Positions 33,520-42,945 of a DNA stretch of 64,000 nucleotides are shown here, one piece after another; within the stretch, counting starts at the first letter, position 1, and each line of letters starts with the position of its first letter. The notes below the pieces were generated by a model. That model ran no database searches. It worked only from the letters and a program-made list of their open reading frames with translations, and was not told where the DNA came from. The DNA comes from Lachnospiraceae bacterium (GTDB taxonomy: Bacteria > Bacillota > Clostridia > Lachnospirales > Lachnospiraceae), in the NCBI GenBank assembly GCA_014804755.1, contig JAAUZE010000012.1:215183-279182 (forward strand), in the 5' to 3' direction. The position numbers and the translations under genes are program-made.

Positions 33520-35406
33520 ATGCTTGAGGAATCAAAGCTTTTGGAGAAGCTGTCGTTTCGGCAGAATCTTGACAATATTAGGCGGGTCATAAAGCTGATC
33601 GTGAGTCTGGACGGCAATTATATACCGTTACAGTTGGTTTTAGTCCTTTTGTCTGTAGGGTTGAGGTACGGAGGAATGCTGCTGTCAGCTTATGTGCTCA
33701 ATCAGGTAGCGATTGGATTTGACTTTTCACGGTTATTTGGGACGATCATCTTTTTGGTAATACTCCTAAGTCTGGGACGGTCGGCGGAAAATATTCTGAG
33801 CAGACGGATCAATATTCGATGTGAAATGATCGCTGACAAATATCAGGCGCTTCAGCAGGAGAAGATCATGAATCTGGATTTTTCTCTGATTGACAGCCCA
33901 AGACTAAAAGAGATGCAGGAGAGAATCCGCCTAGACAACAATTGGGGCGCAGGAATTTTCAGTATGTTCTGGCAGGGACCATTTGTTTTGAGAGGAGTGG
34001 CGGAGATAATCGGGGCAATCGTTATCGGAGCTCCCATGTTTTCCTATTTTCACGGGAATGATTACAGCCGGACGGCCGTGGTGCTGCTCCTGTTATGTCT
34101 CTGTCTCGGCGTAAGCTATGCCGTTAATTATAAAATCACCATGAAGAGCTGTTATTTTATGTTTCACGTCCCAACTCAGGAAGAAAAAAAGTTTCTTTGG
34201 AATTATGTGTGGGATTTCGCCAATGGTTCCTGGCACTATCGCTATGGGAACGGCAAGGATGTTCGGATATACGACGGCTATAAGGTGATGAAGCACTGGA
34301 CTTTTGACAAGCTTCAGACCAAAGAATTGAAAGACTATGCCATAAAGCGCCCGGCGCTCTGTGATGTCGGGGAAAGGAGCATACGGTCAGGCATGTATGT
34401 GCTGTCCCTGATAGGAGCATACGGTATTGTAGCGATGGCCGCCTTGAATGGCAGTATGCCGGCGGGCTCCCTGATTCTATACGCCGACTGTCTCGCCAAT
34501 ATTTTTTACTGGACCGTGGAGGTTGCGATGTGGTGCCGTGAAGTCAGTATGACGGCAAGAAAGCAGGTAGGTATTTTGGAATTGCTGGAGCTTTCGGATG
34601 AAATGTACAAGGGATCTCTGCCGATGGAGAAGCGGAGTGATCATGAATACCATATCGCATTTCGGAATGTCTCTTTCAAATATCCCGGAAGCAAGGAGTA
34701 CGCACTGAAAAATTTCTCCTTGGAGCTGCGTGTGGGGGAGAGGCTTGCCATTGTGGGAAGAAACGGGTCGGGAAAGACTACGATGATCAAATTGCTCTGC
34801 AGGCTTTATGATCCGGAGGAAGGAGAAATTCTGGTCAACGGCGTGGACATTAAAAAGTTCCGTCATGATGAGTATTCCAAACTTTTTTCCGTGGTATTTC
34901 AGGATTATGTGCTCTTTGCACTGATGCTTGCGGAAAATATTGCCGTGGACAAAGAGTATGACAGTGAGAAAGTGCGCCGCTGTCTTTTGGATGCAGGATT
35001 CGGGGAGCGGCTTGCCGAGATGGGCGAAAAGGGAATTGAGAGTTTCCTGTACAAGGATTATACCGATGAAGGCATTGAGATCAGCGGCGGGGAAGCCCAG
35101 AAGCTTGCGATCGCCAGAGCGATTTATAAGGAAGCGCCGTTCGTGCTGCTCGACGAGCCTACGGCCGCCTTAGATCCCATTGCAGAAGCCGAGATTTATC
35201 ATAATTTTGATAAAATTGCAGGAGAAAAGACCGCCATCTACATCAGCCACAGATTGTCCTCCTGCCGGTTTTGCGACAAGATTGCCGTGTTTGACCACGG
35301 AGAGCTGGTGCAGACGGGAAGCCACGAGGAACTGCTTGCGGATGAGGACGGTGTCTATGCGGAACTCTGGAATGCGCAGGCGAAGTACTATGAGGCGGAA
35401 GGGTGA
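33520..35406 (+). CDS. ABC exporter half-transporter, second subunit
   Basis: 628 residues, starting 3 nt after the first subunit, with AAGGAGG in the end of that gene. Membrane domain to ~residue 340 and ATPase domain with Walker A GRNGSGKTT (K419), Q-loop VVFQDYVLF, signature IEISGGEAQ, Walker B FVLLDEPT with Glu, D-loop AALDP, and switch His in ISHRLSS. Both subunits retain all catalytic residues, so neither nucleotide site looks degenerate, unlike many heterodimeric exporters. The two are clearly related but diverged and most likely form a heterodimer. No peptide substrate gene is visible in the operon. Confidence 0.92.
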   Translation: MLEESKLLEKLSFRQNLDNIRRVIKLIVSLDGNYIPLQLVLVLLSVGLRYGGMLLSAYVLNQVAIGFDFSRLFGTIIFLVILLSLGRSAENILSRRINIRCEMIADKYQALQQEKIMNLDFSLIDSPRLKEMQERIRLDNNWGAGIFSMFWQGPFVLRGVAEIIGAIVIGAPMFSYFHGNDYSRTAVVLLLLCLCLGVSYAVNYKITMKSCYFMFHVPTQEEKKFLWNYVWDFANGSWHYRYGNGKDVRIYDGYKVMKHWTFDKLQTKELKDYAIKRPALCDVGERSIRSGMYVLSLIGAYGIVAMAALNGSMPAGSLILYADCLANIFYWTVEVAMWCREVSMTARKQVGILELLELSDEMYKGSLPMEKRSDHEYHIAFRNVSFKYPGSKEYALKNFSLELRVGERLAIVGRNGSGKTTMIKLLCRLYDPEEGEILVNGVDIKKFRHDEYSKLFSVVFQDYVLFALMLAENIAVDKEYDSEKVRRCLLDAGFGERLAEMGEKGIESFLYKDYTDEGIEISGGEAQKLAIARAIYKEAPFVLLDEPTAALDPIAEAEIYHNFDKIAGEKTAIYISHRLSSCRFCDKIAVFDHGELVQTGSHEELLADEDGVYAELWNAQAKYYEAEG

Positions 35407-35439
35407 AAGAAAAAGGATAAAAGGAATGAAGAATCGGGC

Positions 35440-35468
35440 TTTACAGATAATGGGGATTGTGCTACAAT
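35440..35468 (+). promoter_or_regulatory. SigA-type promoter of rpsO
   Basis: TTTACA (35440-35445), 17-nt spacer, TACAAT (35463-35468). Confidence 0.75.
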
Positions 35469-35483
35469 ATAGCGGTGTGAGTT

Positions 35484-35548
35484 TGCCATACTCGGATACG
35501 GGACACTCCAACCTGTTTCTTAGTATCGGCAGTAACAGGCGTTTCGCC
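35484..35548 (+). promoter_or_regulatory. Structured rpsO leader, possible pseudoknot
   Basis: TGCCATACT (35484-35492) pairs with AGTATCGGCA (35522-35531, one bulge). CCTGTT in its loop (35512-35517) pairs with AACAGG beyond it (35534-35539), which would make an H-type pseudoknot. A small hairpin GGCG/CGCC (35538-35548) shares the last two G and would compete. S15 commonly represses its own mRNA through leader structures. Confidence 0.6.
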
Positions 35549-35573
35549 TAGTAAAAATCAGGAGGAAAGAAAC

Positions 35574-35840
35574 ATGATTTCTAAGGAAAAGAAGCAGGCA
35601 ATCATGAAGGAGTACGCGTTATCGGAAGGCGATACGGGTTCACCTGAGGTGCAGGTTGCAGTTCTCACAGCGAGAATTCAGGAGCTGACGGAGCACTTAA
35701 AGACGCATCAAAAGGATCATCATTCAAGAAGAGGTCTTCTGAAGATGGTAGGCCAGAGAAGAGGCTTACTTGATTATCTGAAGAAAACCGACATTGAAAG
35801 ATACCGTGCTTTGATCGAGAAACTTGGAATCAGAAAGTAA
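35574..35840 (+). CDS. rpsO: 30S ribosomal protein S15
   Basis: 88 residues, the standard length. The sequence contains [38 protein letters not shown] and [14 protein letters not shown], all conserved in S15. The protein binds the three-way junction of 16S rRNA early in small-subunit assembly. The ribosome site CAGGAGGAA lies 7 nt before the ATG. As in most bacteria, pnp follows. The leader upstream may mediate autoregulation. Confidence 0.98.
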   Translation: MISKEKKQAIMKEYALSEGDTGSPEVQVAVLTARIQELTEHLKTHQKDHHSRRGLLKMVGQRRGLLDYLKKTDIERYRALIEKLGIRK

Positions 35841-35844
35841 ACAT

Positions 35845-35915
35845 GGAACGCCGTGTTCTTTCACGGAACAGGCGGCGTTCCCGAAATGAGGACGGGCCTT
35901 CCGTCCTCATTTTTA
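35845..35915 (+). terminator. Two hairpins after rpsO, the second an intrinsic terminator
   Basis: GGAACGCCG (35845-35853) pairs with CGGCGTTCC (35873-35881). AATGAGGACGG (35885-35895) pairs with CCGTCCTCATT (35901-35911), followed by a T tract. Confidence 0.85.
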
Positions 35916-35969
35916 TGAGAAATCGCTTTGCTGCGATGCGGGCGGTTTTGATTGTCACTATTCACATTC

Positions 35970-36088
35970 GGGGCGGGAGCGGATTCCGAGACCACTGATA
36001 TGCGTATGTTGGTGTTTGCGTATATATGATATACATTCGTATATATGATATGCTTGCGCATATCAGTAGTTTCGGCTTCTTCCGCCCG
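35970..36088 (+). promoter_or_regulatory. Long imperfect hairpin in the pnp leader
   Basis: GGGCGG (about 35971-35976) pairs with CCGCCC (36082-36087), CCGA (35986-35989) with TCGG (36072-36075), and ACTGATATGCG (35994-36004) with CGCATATCAGT (36057-36067), all 11 bases. The loop contains two copies of GTATATATGATAT. A long stem just ahead of pnp recalls the RNase III-cut hairpin that lets PNPase control its own mRNA in E. coli. Confidence 0.7.
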
Positions 36089-36113
36089 GCTTTAGAACAG
36101 GAAGGAGAAACAT

Positions 36114-38204
36114 ATGTACAAAACTTATTCGATGGAGCTTGGCGGGCGTACGCTGAGCGTAGACATCAACAGAGTCGGCAAACAGGCAAACGGCTGCGCG
36201 TTTATGCATTACGGGGAAACGACCGTTCTGTGTACGGCGACTGCATCCGAAAAGCCGAGGGACGGAATTGATTTCTTCCCTTTAAGCGTGGAATACGAGG
36301 AGAAATTATATGCCGCGGGCAAGATTCCGGGCGGCTTCAATAAGAGAGAGGGCAAGGCTTCTGAAAACGCCGTGCTGACGAGCCGTGTCATCGACCGCCC
36401 GATGCGTCCTCTTTTCCCGAAGGATTACCGCAATGACGTTACGCTTGACTGCCTTGTGATGTCGGTTGATCCCGAGTGCCGTCCGGAGCTGACGGCAATG
36501 CTCGGCGCTTCGATCGCGACAAGCATTTCCGACATTCCGTTTGACGGTCCGTGCGCGATGACGCAGATCGGTATGATAAATGGAGAATTTATCATTAATC
36601 CGTCTCAGGAGGCATGGAAAAACGGCGACTTGAAGCTGACCGTTGCATCTACCGCGCAAAAGGTCATGATGATCGAGGCAGGCGCCAATGAGATTCCAGA
36701 GCAGACCATGATCGAGGCAATCTACAAGGCGGACGCGATCAACAAGCAGATCATCGAATTTATCAACGGAATTGTCGCAGAGGTGGGAAAGCCGAAGCAC
36801 ACTTATACGAGCTGTGCGATTCCCGAGGAAATGTTTGCAAAGATGAAAGAGCTTGTTCCGGCTGAGGAGATGGAAAAAGCCGTCTTTACCGACGAGAAGC
36901 AGGTTCGTGAGGAGAATATCCGTCAGATCACCGCAAAGCTCGAGGAGGCGTTTGCCGATAATGAGGAGTGGCTTGCTATTTTAGGCGAGGCGATTTATCA
37001 GTATGAAAAGAAAACAGTCCGCAAGATGATCTTAAAAGATCAGAAGCGTCCGGACGGAAGAAAGATCACCGAGATCAGACCGCTTGCAGCGGAGGTTGAT
37101 ATTATTCCGCGCGTGCACGGTTCCGCCATGTTTACCCGTGGACAGACGCAGATCTGTAACGTCTGTACGCTTGCGCCGCTCTCCGAAATGCAGAAAGTGG
37201 ACGGGCTGGACGAAAATACAACGGCAAAACGCTATATGCATCATTATAATTTCCCGTCCTATTCAGTCGGTGAGACCAAGGTAAGCCGTGGACCGGGACG
37301 CCGTGAGATCGGACATGGTGCGCTTGCGGAGAGAGCGCTTCTTCCGGTACTTCCTTCCGAGGAGGAGTTCCCGTATGCGATCCGTACGGTATCCGAGACG
37401 TTTGAATCCAACGGTTCAACCTCCATGGCATCCACCTGTGCATCCTGTATGTCCTTAATGGCGGCAGGCGTACCGATCAAGAAAATGGTTGCCGGCATTT
37501 CCTGCGGTCTTGTGACCGGTGAGACGGATGACGAATTTATTCTTTTGACGGATATTCAGGGATTGGAAGATTTCTTCGGCGATATGGACTTTAAGGTGAC
37601 CGGTACGGATGCCGGTATCACCGCGATCCAGATGGATATTAAGATTCACGGTCTGACAAAGGCGATTGTGGAAGGTGCGATCGCACGCTGCCGCGAAGCA
37701 CGCATGTATATCATGGAGAACTGCATGAAGACGGCAATTGCCGCTCCGCGTGAGTCCGTCGGCAAGTATGCGCCGAAGATCATTCAGATCAAGATTGATC
37801 CTGAGAAGATTGGTGATGTGGTCGGACAGAGAGGCAAGACGATCAATGAGATCATTGCCAGAACCGGCGTAAAGATCGATATTACGGACGACGGCGCAGT
37901 CAGCGTATGCGGAACCGAGAAGGAAATGATGGACAAGGCGATCGAGATGATCAAGATGATCGTAACCGATTTCCAGGAAGGTCAGATCTTCAAGGGAAAG
38001 GTTGTCAGCATCAAGGAGTTCGGCGCATTCATCGAGTTTGCACCGGGCAAAGAGGGCATGGTTCATATTTCCAAGATTGCAAAACAGCGTATCGAGCATG
38101 TGGAAGATGTGCTGACGCTTGGCGATATGGTAATGGTTGTGTGCCTTGGCAAGGATAAGATGGGACGCATCAGCTTCTCTATGAAGGACGTCGCACAGCA
38201 ATAA
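36114..38204 (+). CDS. pnp: Polyribonucleotide nucleotidyltransferase (PNPase)
   Basis: 696 residues. Two RNase PH-like domains (~1-230 and ~310-545) flank an alpha-helical domain; FSVEYEEKLYAAGKIPGGF-like and TRGQTQICNVCTLAPL segments are recognisable. A KH domain (~555-615, DPEKIGDVVGQRGKTINEII) and an S1 domain (~622-692, GQIFKGKVVSIKEFGAFIEF) follow. PNPase degrades RNA 3' to 5' using phosphate and can add 3' tails. The ribosome site GGAAGGAG precedes the ATG. It lies behind rpsO but is separated from it by terminators and the long leader stem. A double-hairpin element starts at the stop. Confidence 0.97.
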   Translation: MYKTYSMELGGRTLSVDINRVGKQANGCAFMHYGETTVLCTATASEKPRDGIDFFPLSVEYEEKLYAAGKIPGGFNKREGKASENAVLTSRVIDRPMRPLFPKDYRNDVTLDCLVMSVDPECRPELTAMLGASIATSISDIPFDGPCAMTQIGMINGEFIINPSQEAWKNGDLKLTVASTAQKVMMIEAGANEIPEQTMIEAIYKADAINKQIIEFINGIVAEVGKPKHTYTSCAIPEEMFAKMKELVPAEEMEKAVFTDEKQVREENIRQITAKLEEAFADNEEWLAILGEAIYQYEKKTVRKMILKDQKRPDGRKITEIRPLAAEVDIIPRVHGSAMFTRGQTQICNVCTLAPLSEMQKVDGLDENTTAKRYMHHYNFPSYSVGETKVSRGPGRREIGHGALAERALLPVLPSEEEFPYAIRTVSETFESNGSTSMASTCASCMSLMAAGVPIKKMVAGISCGLVTGETDDEFILLTDIQGLEDFFGDMDFKVTGTDAGITAIQMDIKIHGLTKAIVEGAIARCREARMYIMENCMKTAIAAPRESVGKYAPKIIQIKIDPEKIGDVVGQRGKTINEIIARTGVKIDITDDGAVSVCGTEKEMMDKAIEMIKMIVTDFQEGQIFKGKVVSIKEFGAFIEFAPGKEGMVHISKIAKQRIEHVEDVLTLGDMVMVVCLGKDKMGRISFSMKDVAQQ

Positions 38205-38270
38205 AAAAGATTGGCGCAAATGCGCCAATCCTTCAAAGAATTCACCTGCGGTGAATTCTTTTGCAAAACT
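38202..38270 (+). repeat. Double-hairpin element, copy D
   Basis: Starts at the pnp stop. Hairpin 1 is AGATTGGCGCA/TGCGCCAATC, hairpin 2 is GAATTCACC/GGTGAATTC. Relative to copy C both arms of hairpin 2 changed together (GC to AT). Confidence 0.85.
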
Positions 38271-38288
38271 CGCGTTTATTAAACAAAC

Positions 38289-38340
38289 TATACACCATCT
38301 AGTGATTTTATTGCAAAATCAACTAGATGGTGTATTTTTT
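38289..38340 (+). terminator. Strong intrinsic terminator after pnp
   Basis: ATACACCATCTAGT (38289-38302) pairs perfectly with ACTAGATGGTGTAT (38321-38334); inside it GATTTT pairs with AAAATC. A run of T residues follows. Confidence 0.9.
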
Positions 38341-38447
38341 TCTTTTCTTATTTAGTTGGACATGCTATAATGTATATAATATGCGCAGTTTCCAGATTTT
38401 GGTAAATAAACGGGTCTGGGCTGCAGATTTCCCAAAAGAGGTATGAT

Positions 38448-40370
38448 ATGGCAAGTGAAGTAAAATATGACGCGTCCAGTATTACCGTGCTGGAAGGGCT
38501 TGAGGCGGTCAGGGTAAGGCCTGGTATGTATATCGGAAGTGTGTCCACAAAAGGCTTAAACCACCTGATCTATGAGATCGTGGATAATGCGGTGGACGAG
38601 CATCTTGCCGGTTTTTGCGACCGTATCACGGTAACCCTGAATGCCGACGGTTCGGCAACGGTATCCGACAATGGGCGCGGTATCCCTGTCGGCATGCATG
38701 AAAAGGGGATGAGCGCGGAGCGTCTTGTGTTCACGACCTTGCATGCGGGAGGTAAATTTGACGATTCTGTTTATAAGACGAGCGGCGGACTGCACGGCGT
38801 CGGTTCCTCCGTTGTCAACGCACTTTCCACGTATCTGCATGTAACCGTCAAGCAGGATGGTCATATTTATGAAGATCACTATGAGCGCGGCATTCCGACC
38901 ATGGAATTGGAAAACGGACTTCTGCCGATCGTCGGGAAGACGAAAGAGACCGGTACGACCGTCAATTTCCTGCCGGACGATACAATCTTTGACCGCACGC
39001 GCTTTAAGGAGGAAGACGTCAAATCCAGACTTCACGAAACGGCATATTTGAATCCGGCACTGACGATCGTGTTCGAGGATAACCGCGGGGAGGAGCCGGA
39101 TCACGTCGAATACCATGAACCGGAGGGAATCGTCGGCTTTATTAAGGATATGAACCAGTCGAGAGAGACGCTTCATGACGTGATTTATTTTCAGGGCGAG
39201 AGCGATGGCATTGCGGTCGAAGCAGCGCTGCAGTTTGTCAACGAGTTTCATGAAAATGTACTTGGTTTTTGTAATAATATCTACAATGCGGAGGGCGGTA
39301 CACACATTACGGGCTTTAAGACGATGTTTACGAACGTCATCAACACGTATGCCCGCCAGCTCGGTATTCTGAAAGAAAAAGATGTGAATTTTACAGGTGC
39401 GGATGTCCGAAACGGCATGACCGCCGTCATCTCCATCAAGCATCCCTCACCGCGTTTTGAGGGTCAGACTAAGACAAAGCTGGACAATCAGGACGCCGCA
39501 AAGGCGGTCAGCAAGGTAACGGGAGATGAGATCGTCCGCTATTTTGATAAGAATTTAGAGACATTGAAAAACGTTATTTCCTGTGCTGAGAAGGCGGCAA
39601 AGATCCGCAAGAGCGAGGAAAAGGCGAAAACGAATATGCTGACAAAGCAGAAATATTCGTTTGATTCCAACGGAAAGCTTGCCAATTGTGAGAGCAGGGT
39701 GCCCGCACAATGCGAGATTTTTATCGTGGAGGGAGATTCTGCGGGCGGTTCAGCAAAAACCGCGCGAAACCGCATGTATCAGGCAATCCTGCCGATCCGT
39801 GGAAAAATCTTGAATGTCGAAAAAGCAAGCATCGACAAAATTCTTGCCAATGCCGAGATCAAGACGATGATCAACGCGTTCGGCTGCGGTTTTTCAGAAG
39901 GGTACGGAAATGATTTTGACATTAATAAACTGCGCTATGATAAGATCATTATCATGGCGGATGCCGATGTGGACGGCGCGCATATCAGCACGCTGCTTTT
40001 AACGCTGTTTTACCGATTCATGCCGGACTTGATCTACGAGGGACATGTCTATATCGCAATGCCCCCGCTTTACAAGGCAATGCCGAGCAAAGGAAAAGAA
40101 GAATATCTTTATGACGATAAGGCGCTTGAGCGCTATCGCAAAACGCACAAGGGTTCCTTTACGTTACAGCGATACAAAGGTCTCGGGGAAATGGATGCCG
40201 AACAGCTTTGGGAGACGACGCTCGATCCGGAACAGCGCCGGTTAAAGCTCGTGGAGATCGAAGACGCCCGCAGAGCCTCCGAAATGACGGAGCTTTTAAT
40301 GGGGAATGACGTGCCGCCGAGAAGAGCCTTTATTTATAATCATGCGGTGGATGCGGAGCTGGATGTATAA
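38448..40370 (+). CDS. parE: Type IIA topoisomerase subunit B (ParE/GyrB)
   Basis: 640 residues. The GHKL ATPase domain shows EIVDNAVDEHLAGF, VSDNGRGIPVGMHEK and the TSGGLHGVGSSVVNAL loop; the transducer follows, then the TOPRIM domain with EGDSAGGSAK and the metal-binding IMADADVDGAH. The C-terminal end has QRYKGLGEMDAEQLWETTLDP. It lacks the DNA-proximal dnaA/recF context of gyrB and sits next to an A subunit without a GyrA box, so I favour topoisomerase IV (decatenation) over gyrase, with moderate certainty. Two -10-like TATAAT hexamers lie at 38366 and 38375. Three double-hairpin elements separate it from the A subunit. Confidence 0.88.
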   Translation: MASEVKYDASSITVLEGLEAVRVRPGMYIGSVSTKGLNHLIYEIVDNAVDEHLAGFCDRITVTLNADGSATVSDNGRGIPVGMHEKGMSAERLVFTTLHAGGKFDDSVYKTSGGLHGVGSSVVNALSTYLHVTVKQDGHIYEDHYERGIPTMELENGLLPIVGKTKETGTTVNFLPDDTIFDRTRFKEEDVKSRLHETAYLNPALTIVFEDNRGEEPDHVEYHEPEGIVGFIKDMNQSRETLHDVIYFQGESDGIAVEAALQFVNEFHENVLGFCNNIYNAEGGTHITGFKTMFTNVINTYARQLGILKEKDVNFTGADVRNGMTAVISIKHPSPRFEGQTKTKLDNQDAAKAVSKVTGDEIVRYFDKNLETLKNVISCAEKAAKIRKSEEKAKTNMLTKQKYSFDSNGKLANCESRVPAQCEIFIVEGDSAGGSAKTARNRMYQAILPIRGKILNVEKASIDKILANAEIKTMINAFGCGFSEGYGNDFDINKLRYDKIIIMADADVDGAHISTLLLTLFYRFMPDLIYEGHVYIAMPPLYKAMPSKGKEEYLYDDKALERYRKTHKGSFTLQRYKGLGEMDAEQLWETTLDPEQRRLKLVEIEDARRASEMTELLMGNDVPPRRAFIYNHAVDAELDV

Positions 40371-40583
40371 AAAAGAATCCGCCAAAGGCGGATTCTTTCA
40401 AAGAATTTGCCAACGCAAATTCTTTCGGGATTGTGAAGTCTCCTATAAGTTAAAAAAGATTGGCGCATTCGCGCCAATCTTTCGAAGAATCCGCAAAGCG
40501 GATTCTTCTGGTGCTGAGAAATTTATGATGAGTTAAAAAAGAATTGCACAGCGATTCTTCCGGGATTTGTGAAAGTCATATAG
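40368..40583 (+). repeat. Three double-hairpin elements in tandem (copies E, F, G)
   Basis: TAAAAAAG starts at 40368 (the parE stop), 40451 and 40534, an exact 83-nt period. E: AAGAATCCGCC/GGCGGATTCTT and GAATTTGC/GCAAATTC. F: AGATTGGCGC/GCGCCAATCT and GAATCCGC/GCGGATTC. G is shortened to one stem (AAGAATTGC with GCGATTCTT) plus the tail. The region has no gene. Confidence 0.9.
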
Positions 40584-40601
40584 TAAAGGCGGGAAAAAGA
40601 A

Positions 40602-42842
40602 ATGGAAGACCGTATTATTAAGACCGAATATTCCGATCTGATGCAGAAATCGTTTATTGATTACGCGATGAGCGTCATTGTCGCGCGTGCGCTGCCGGAT
40701 GTGCGGGACGGCTTAAAGCCGGTACAGCGCAGAACGCTCTATGATATGTATGAGCTTGGCATCCGTTATGACAGGCCTTACCGGAAAAGCGCGCGTATTG
40801 TCGGCGATACCATGGGTAAATACCATCCGCATGGCGACAGCTCTATTTATGACGCGCTTGTCGTGATGTCGCAGGATTTCAAAAAAGGACTTCCGCTCGT
40901 GGACGGGCACGGCAATTTCGGCAATATCGAGGGAGACGGCGCCGCGGCGATGCGATACACCGAAGCGCGCTTACAGAAAGTAACACAGGAGGCGTTTCTT
41001 GCCGATCTGGATAAGGATGTGGTCGATTTCGGACCGAACTTTGATGAGACGGAGAAAGAACCGCTTGTTCTGCCTGTCAAAATCCCCAATATCCTTATCA
41101 ACGGTTCGGAGGGCATTGCGGTCGGTATGGTGACAAGCATCCCGCCGCACAATTTCGGGGAAGTCATCGACGCGGCAAAGGCGTATATGCTGGATGAAAA
41201 CATCACGACGCGCGAGCTGATGCGCTATATCAAAGGTCCTGATTTTCCGACAGGCGGCATGGTCTGCAATAAGGATGAGCTTCTTGAAATCTACGAGACG
41301 GGGCAGGGCAAGCTGCGTATCCGCGGAAAGATCGAGGTCGAGAAAGCGAAGGGCGGAAAGACGAATATCGTCATCACCGAGATTCCCTATACCATGATCG
41401 GCGCCAATATCACCAAATTTTTACAGGACGTTGCGGCGCTTGCCGAGACAAAGAAGACGAACGACATTGTCGATATTACCAACCAATCCTCCAAAGAGGG
41501 CATTCGCATCGTGATCGAGCTTCGACGCGATGCCGACATTGAAAATTTTAAGAATCTTCTTTTGAAAAAAACAAGGCTGGAAGACACGTTCGGCGTGAAT
41601 ATGCTTGCCATTGCGGACGGAAAACCGGAAACAATGGGATTGAAGGAGCTTCTGAAGCATTATGTGGAGTTTCAGTATGAGACGGCGACGCGCAAATATT
41701 CCAATCTGTTACAAAAAGAATTGGAGCGCAAGGAAATACAGGAAGGTCTCATTAAGGCGTGCAACGTCATTGACCTGATCATTGAAGTGCTGCGCGGTTC
41801 CAAAGACCGTGCAATGGCAAAGGCATGTCTGGTAGAGGGAATCACGGACGGCATCAAGTTCAAATTCAAAGAATCGCGTATCATGGCGCAGCAGCTTCAG
41901 TTTACCGAGCCGCAAGCGAACGCGATTCTGGAAATGCGGCTTTATAAATTGATCGGCTTAGAGATCGACGCGCTCATGAAAGAGCATGAGGACACGGTCG
42001 CCAACATTTTCCGTTATGAGGATATTCTTGCAAGAAAGGATTCCATGGCACAGGTCATCATCAATGAGCTGGACAGTTACAAAAAGGAATATGCCCGTGC
42101 AAGGAGAACCGTCATTGACAACGCAGAGCAGGTCGTATTTACTGAAAAGAAGCCGGAGGAAATGGACGTCTATTTCCTGATGGATCGTTTCGGTTACAGC
42201 AAAACGATCGACACTGCGACTTATGAGCGCAATAAGGACGCAGTGGAAACGGAAAACTCCTATGTGATCCTCTGTAAAAATACCGGAAAGATCTGCCTGT
42301 TTACCAATATCGGACAGCTCCACACGGTTAAACTTTCAGATCTGCCGTTCGGTAAATTTCGAGATAAGGGTATTCCGATTGACAATGTGAGCAATTATGA
42401 CTCTTCCAAAGAAGATATTTTGTGCGTGACAAGTCAGGCGGACTTAAATCTGTACCGTATCCTCTTTACGACGAAGCAGGCGATGATGAAGGTCGTCAGC
42501 GGCGGTGAGTTTGACGTGGCAAAGAGAACGGTTGCCGCAACAAAGCTAAACGACGGGGATGAGGTGAAAAGCGTTGCGCTTTTGGTCGAGCAGCGCAGTA
42601 TCGTGCTTCAGTCGCACGAAGGCTATTTCCTGCGTTTCCCGATCGAGGAGATTCCGGAAAAGAAGAAGGGTGCGGTCGGCGTGAGAGGCATGAAGCTTGG
42701 CGCGCATGATTATCTGGAAGAAGTCTATTATACGCAAAATGCGCAGGAACAATCTATTGAATATAAAGGGAAAAGCATCGAACTGAACAAGCTGAAGCTG
42801 GGGTCCCGGGATTCTAAGGGCGTGAAGGTCCGGCTGTCCTGA
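40602..42842 (+). CDS. parC: Type IIA topoisomerase subunit A (ParC/GyrA)
   Basis: 746 residues. The breakage-reunion domain has [42 protein letters not shown] and the catalytic tyrosine Y119 in [10 protein letters not shown], which forms the covalent link to DNA. A coiled-coil tower and a short C-terminal beta-propeller follow. The GyrA box (QRRGGKG) is not present; the matching place reads [14 protein letters not shown], which argues against classical supercoiling gyrase. Ser and Asp at the usual quinolone positions (GDSSIYD) are of the sensitive type. It forms a functional pair with the preceding B subunit, 231 nt away. Confidence 0.88.
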   Translation: MEDRIIKTEYSDLMQKSFIDYAMSVIVARALPDVRDGLKPVQRRTLYDMYELGIRYDRPYRKSARIVGDTMGKYHPHGDSSIYDALVVMSQDFKKGLPLVDGHGNFGNIEGDGAAAMRYTEARLQKVTQEAFLADLDKDVVDFGPNFDETEKEPLVLPVKIPNILINGSEGIAVGMVTSIPPHNFGEVIDAAKAYMLDENITTRELMRYIKGPDFPTGGMVCNKDELLEIYETGQGKLRIRGKIEVEKAKGGKTNIVITEIPYTMIGANITKFLQDVAALAETKKTNDIVDITNQSSKEGIRIVIELRRDADIENFKNLLLKKTRLEDTFGVNMLAIADGKPETMGLKELLKHYVEFQYETATRKYSNLLQKELERKEIQEGLIKACNVIDLIIEVLRGSKDRAMAKACLVEGITDGIKFKFKESRIMAQQLQFTEPQANAILEMRLYKLIGLEIDALMKEHEDTVANIFRYEDILARKDSMAQVIINELDSYKKEYARARRTVIDNAEQVVFTEKKPEEMDVYFLMDRFGYSKTIDTATYERNKDAVETENSYVILCKNTGKICLFTNIGQLHTVKLSDLPFGKFRDKGIPIDNVSNYDSSKEDILCVTSQADLNLYRILFTTKQAMMKVVSGGEFDVAKRTVAATKLNDGDEVKSVALLVEQRSIVLQSHEGYFLRFPIEEIPEKKKGAVGVRGMKLGAHDYLEEVYYTQNAQEQSIEYKGKSIELNKLKLGSRDSKGVKVRLS

Positions 42843-42945
42843 TGTTCATTTTCCAAAATAAATGTTCATAGAATCATTGCTTCAAAAAGACAGGAGTGTA
42901 AAGGAACAAGGCGTCTGAGTAAGCCAGAAAGAACGGAGATTGACT

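Noticed and set aside
38366..38380. Promoter of parE from TTGGAC and TATAAT
   Set aside because: The spacing from TTGGAC (38356) to either TATAAT is far too short; only the -10-like hexamers can be noted.
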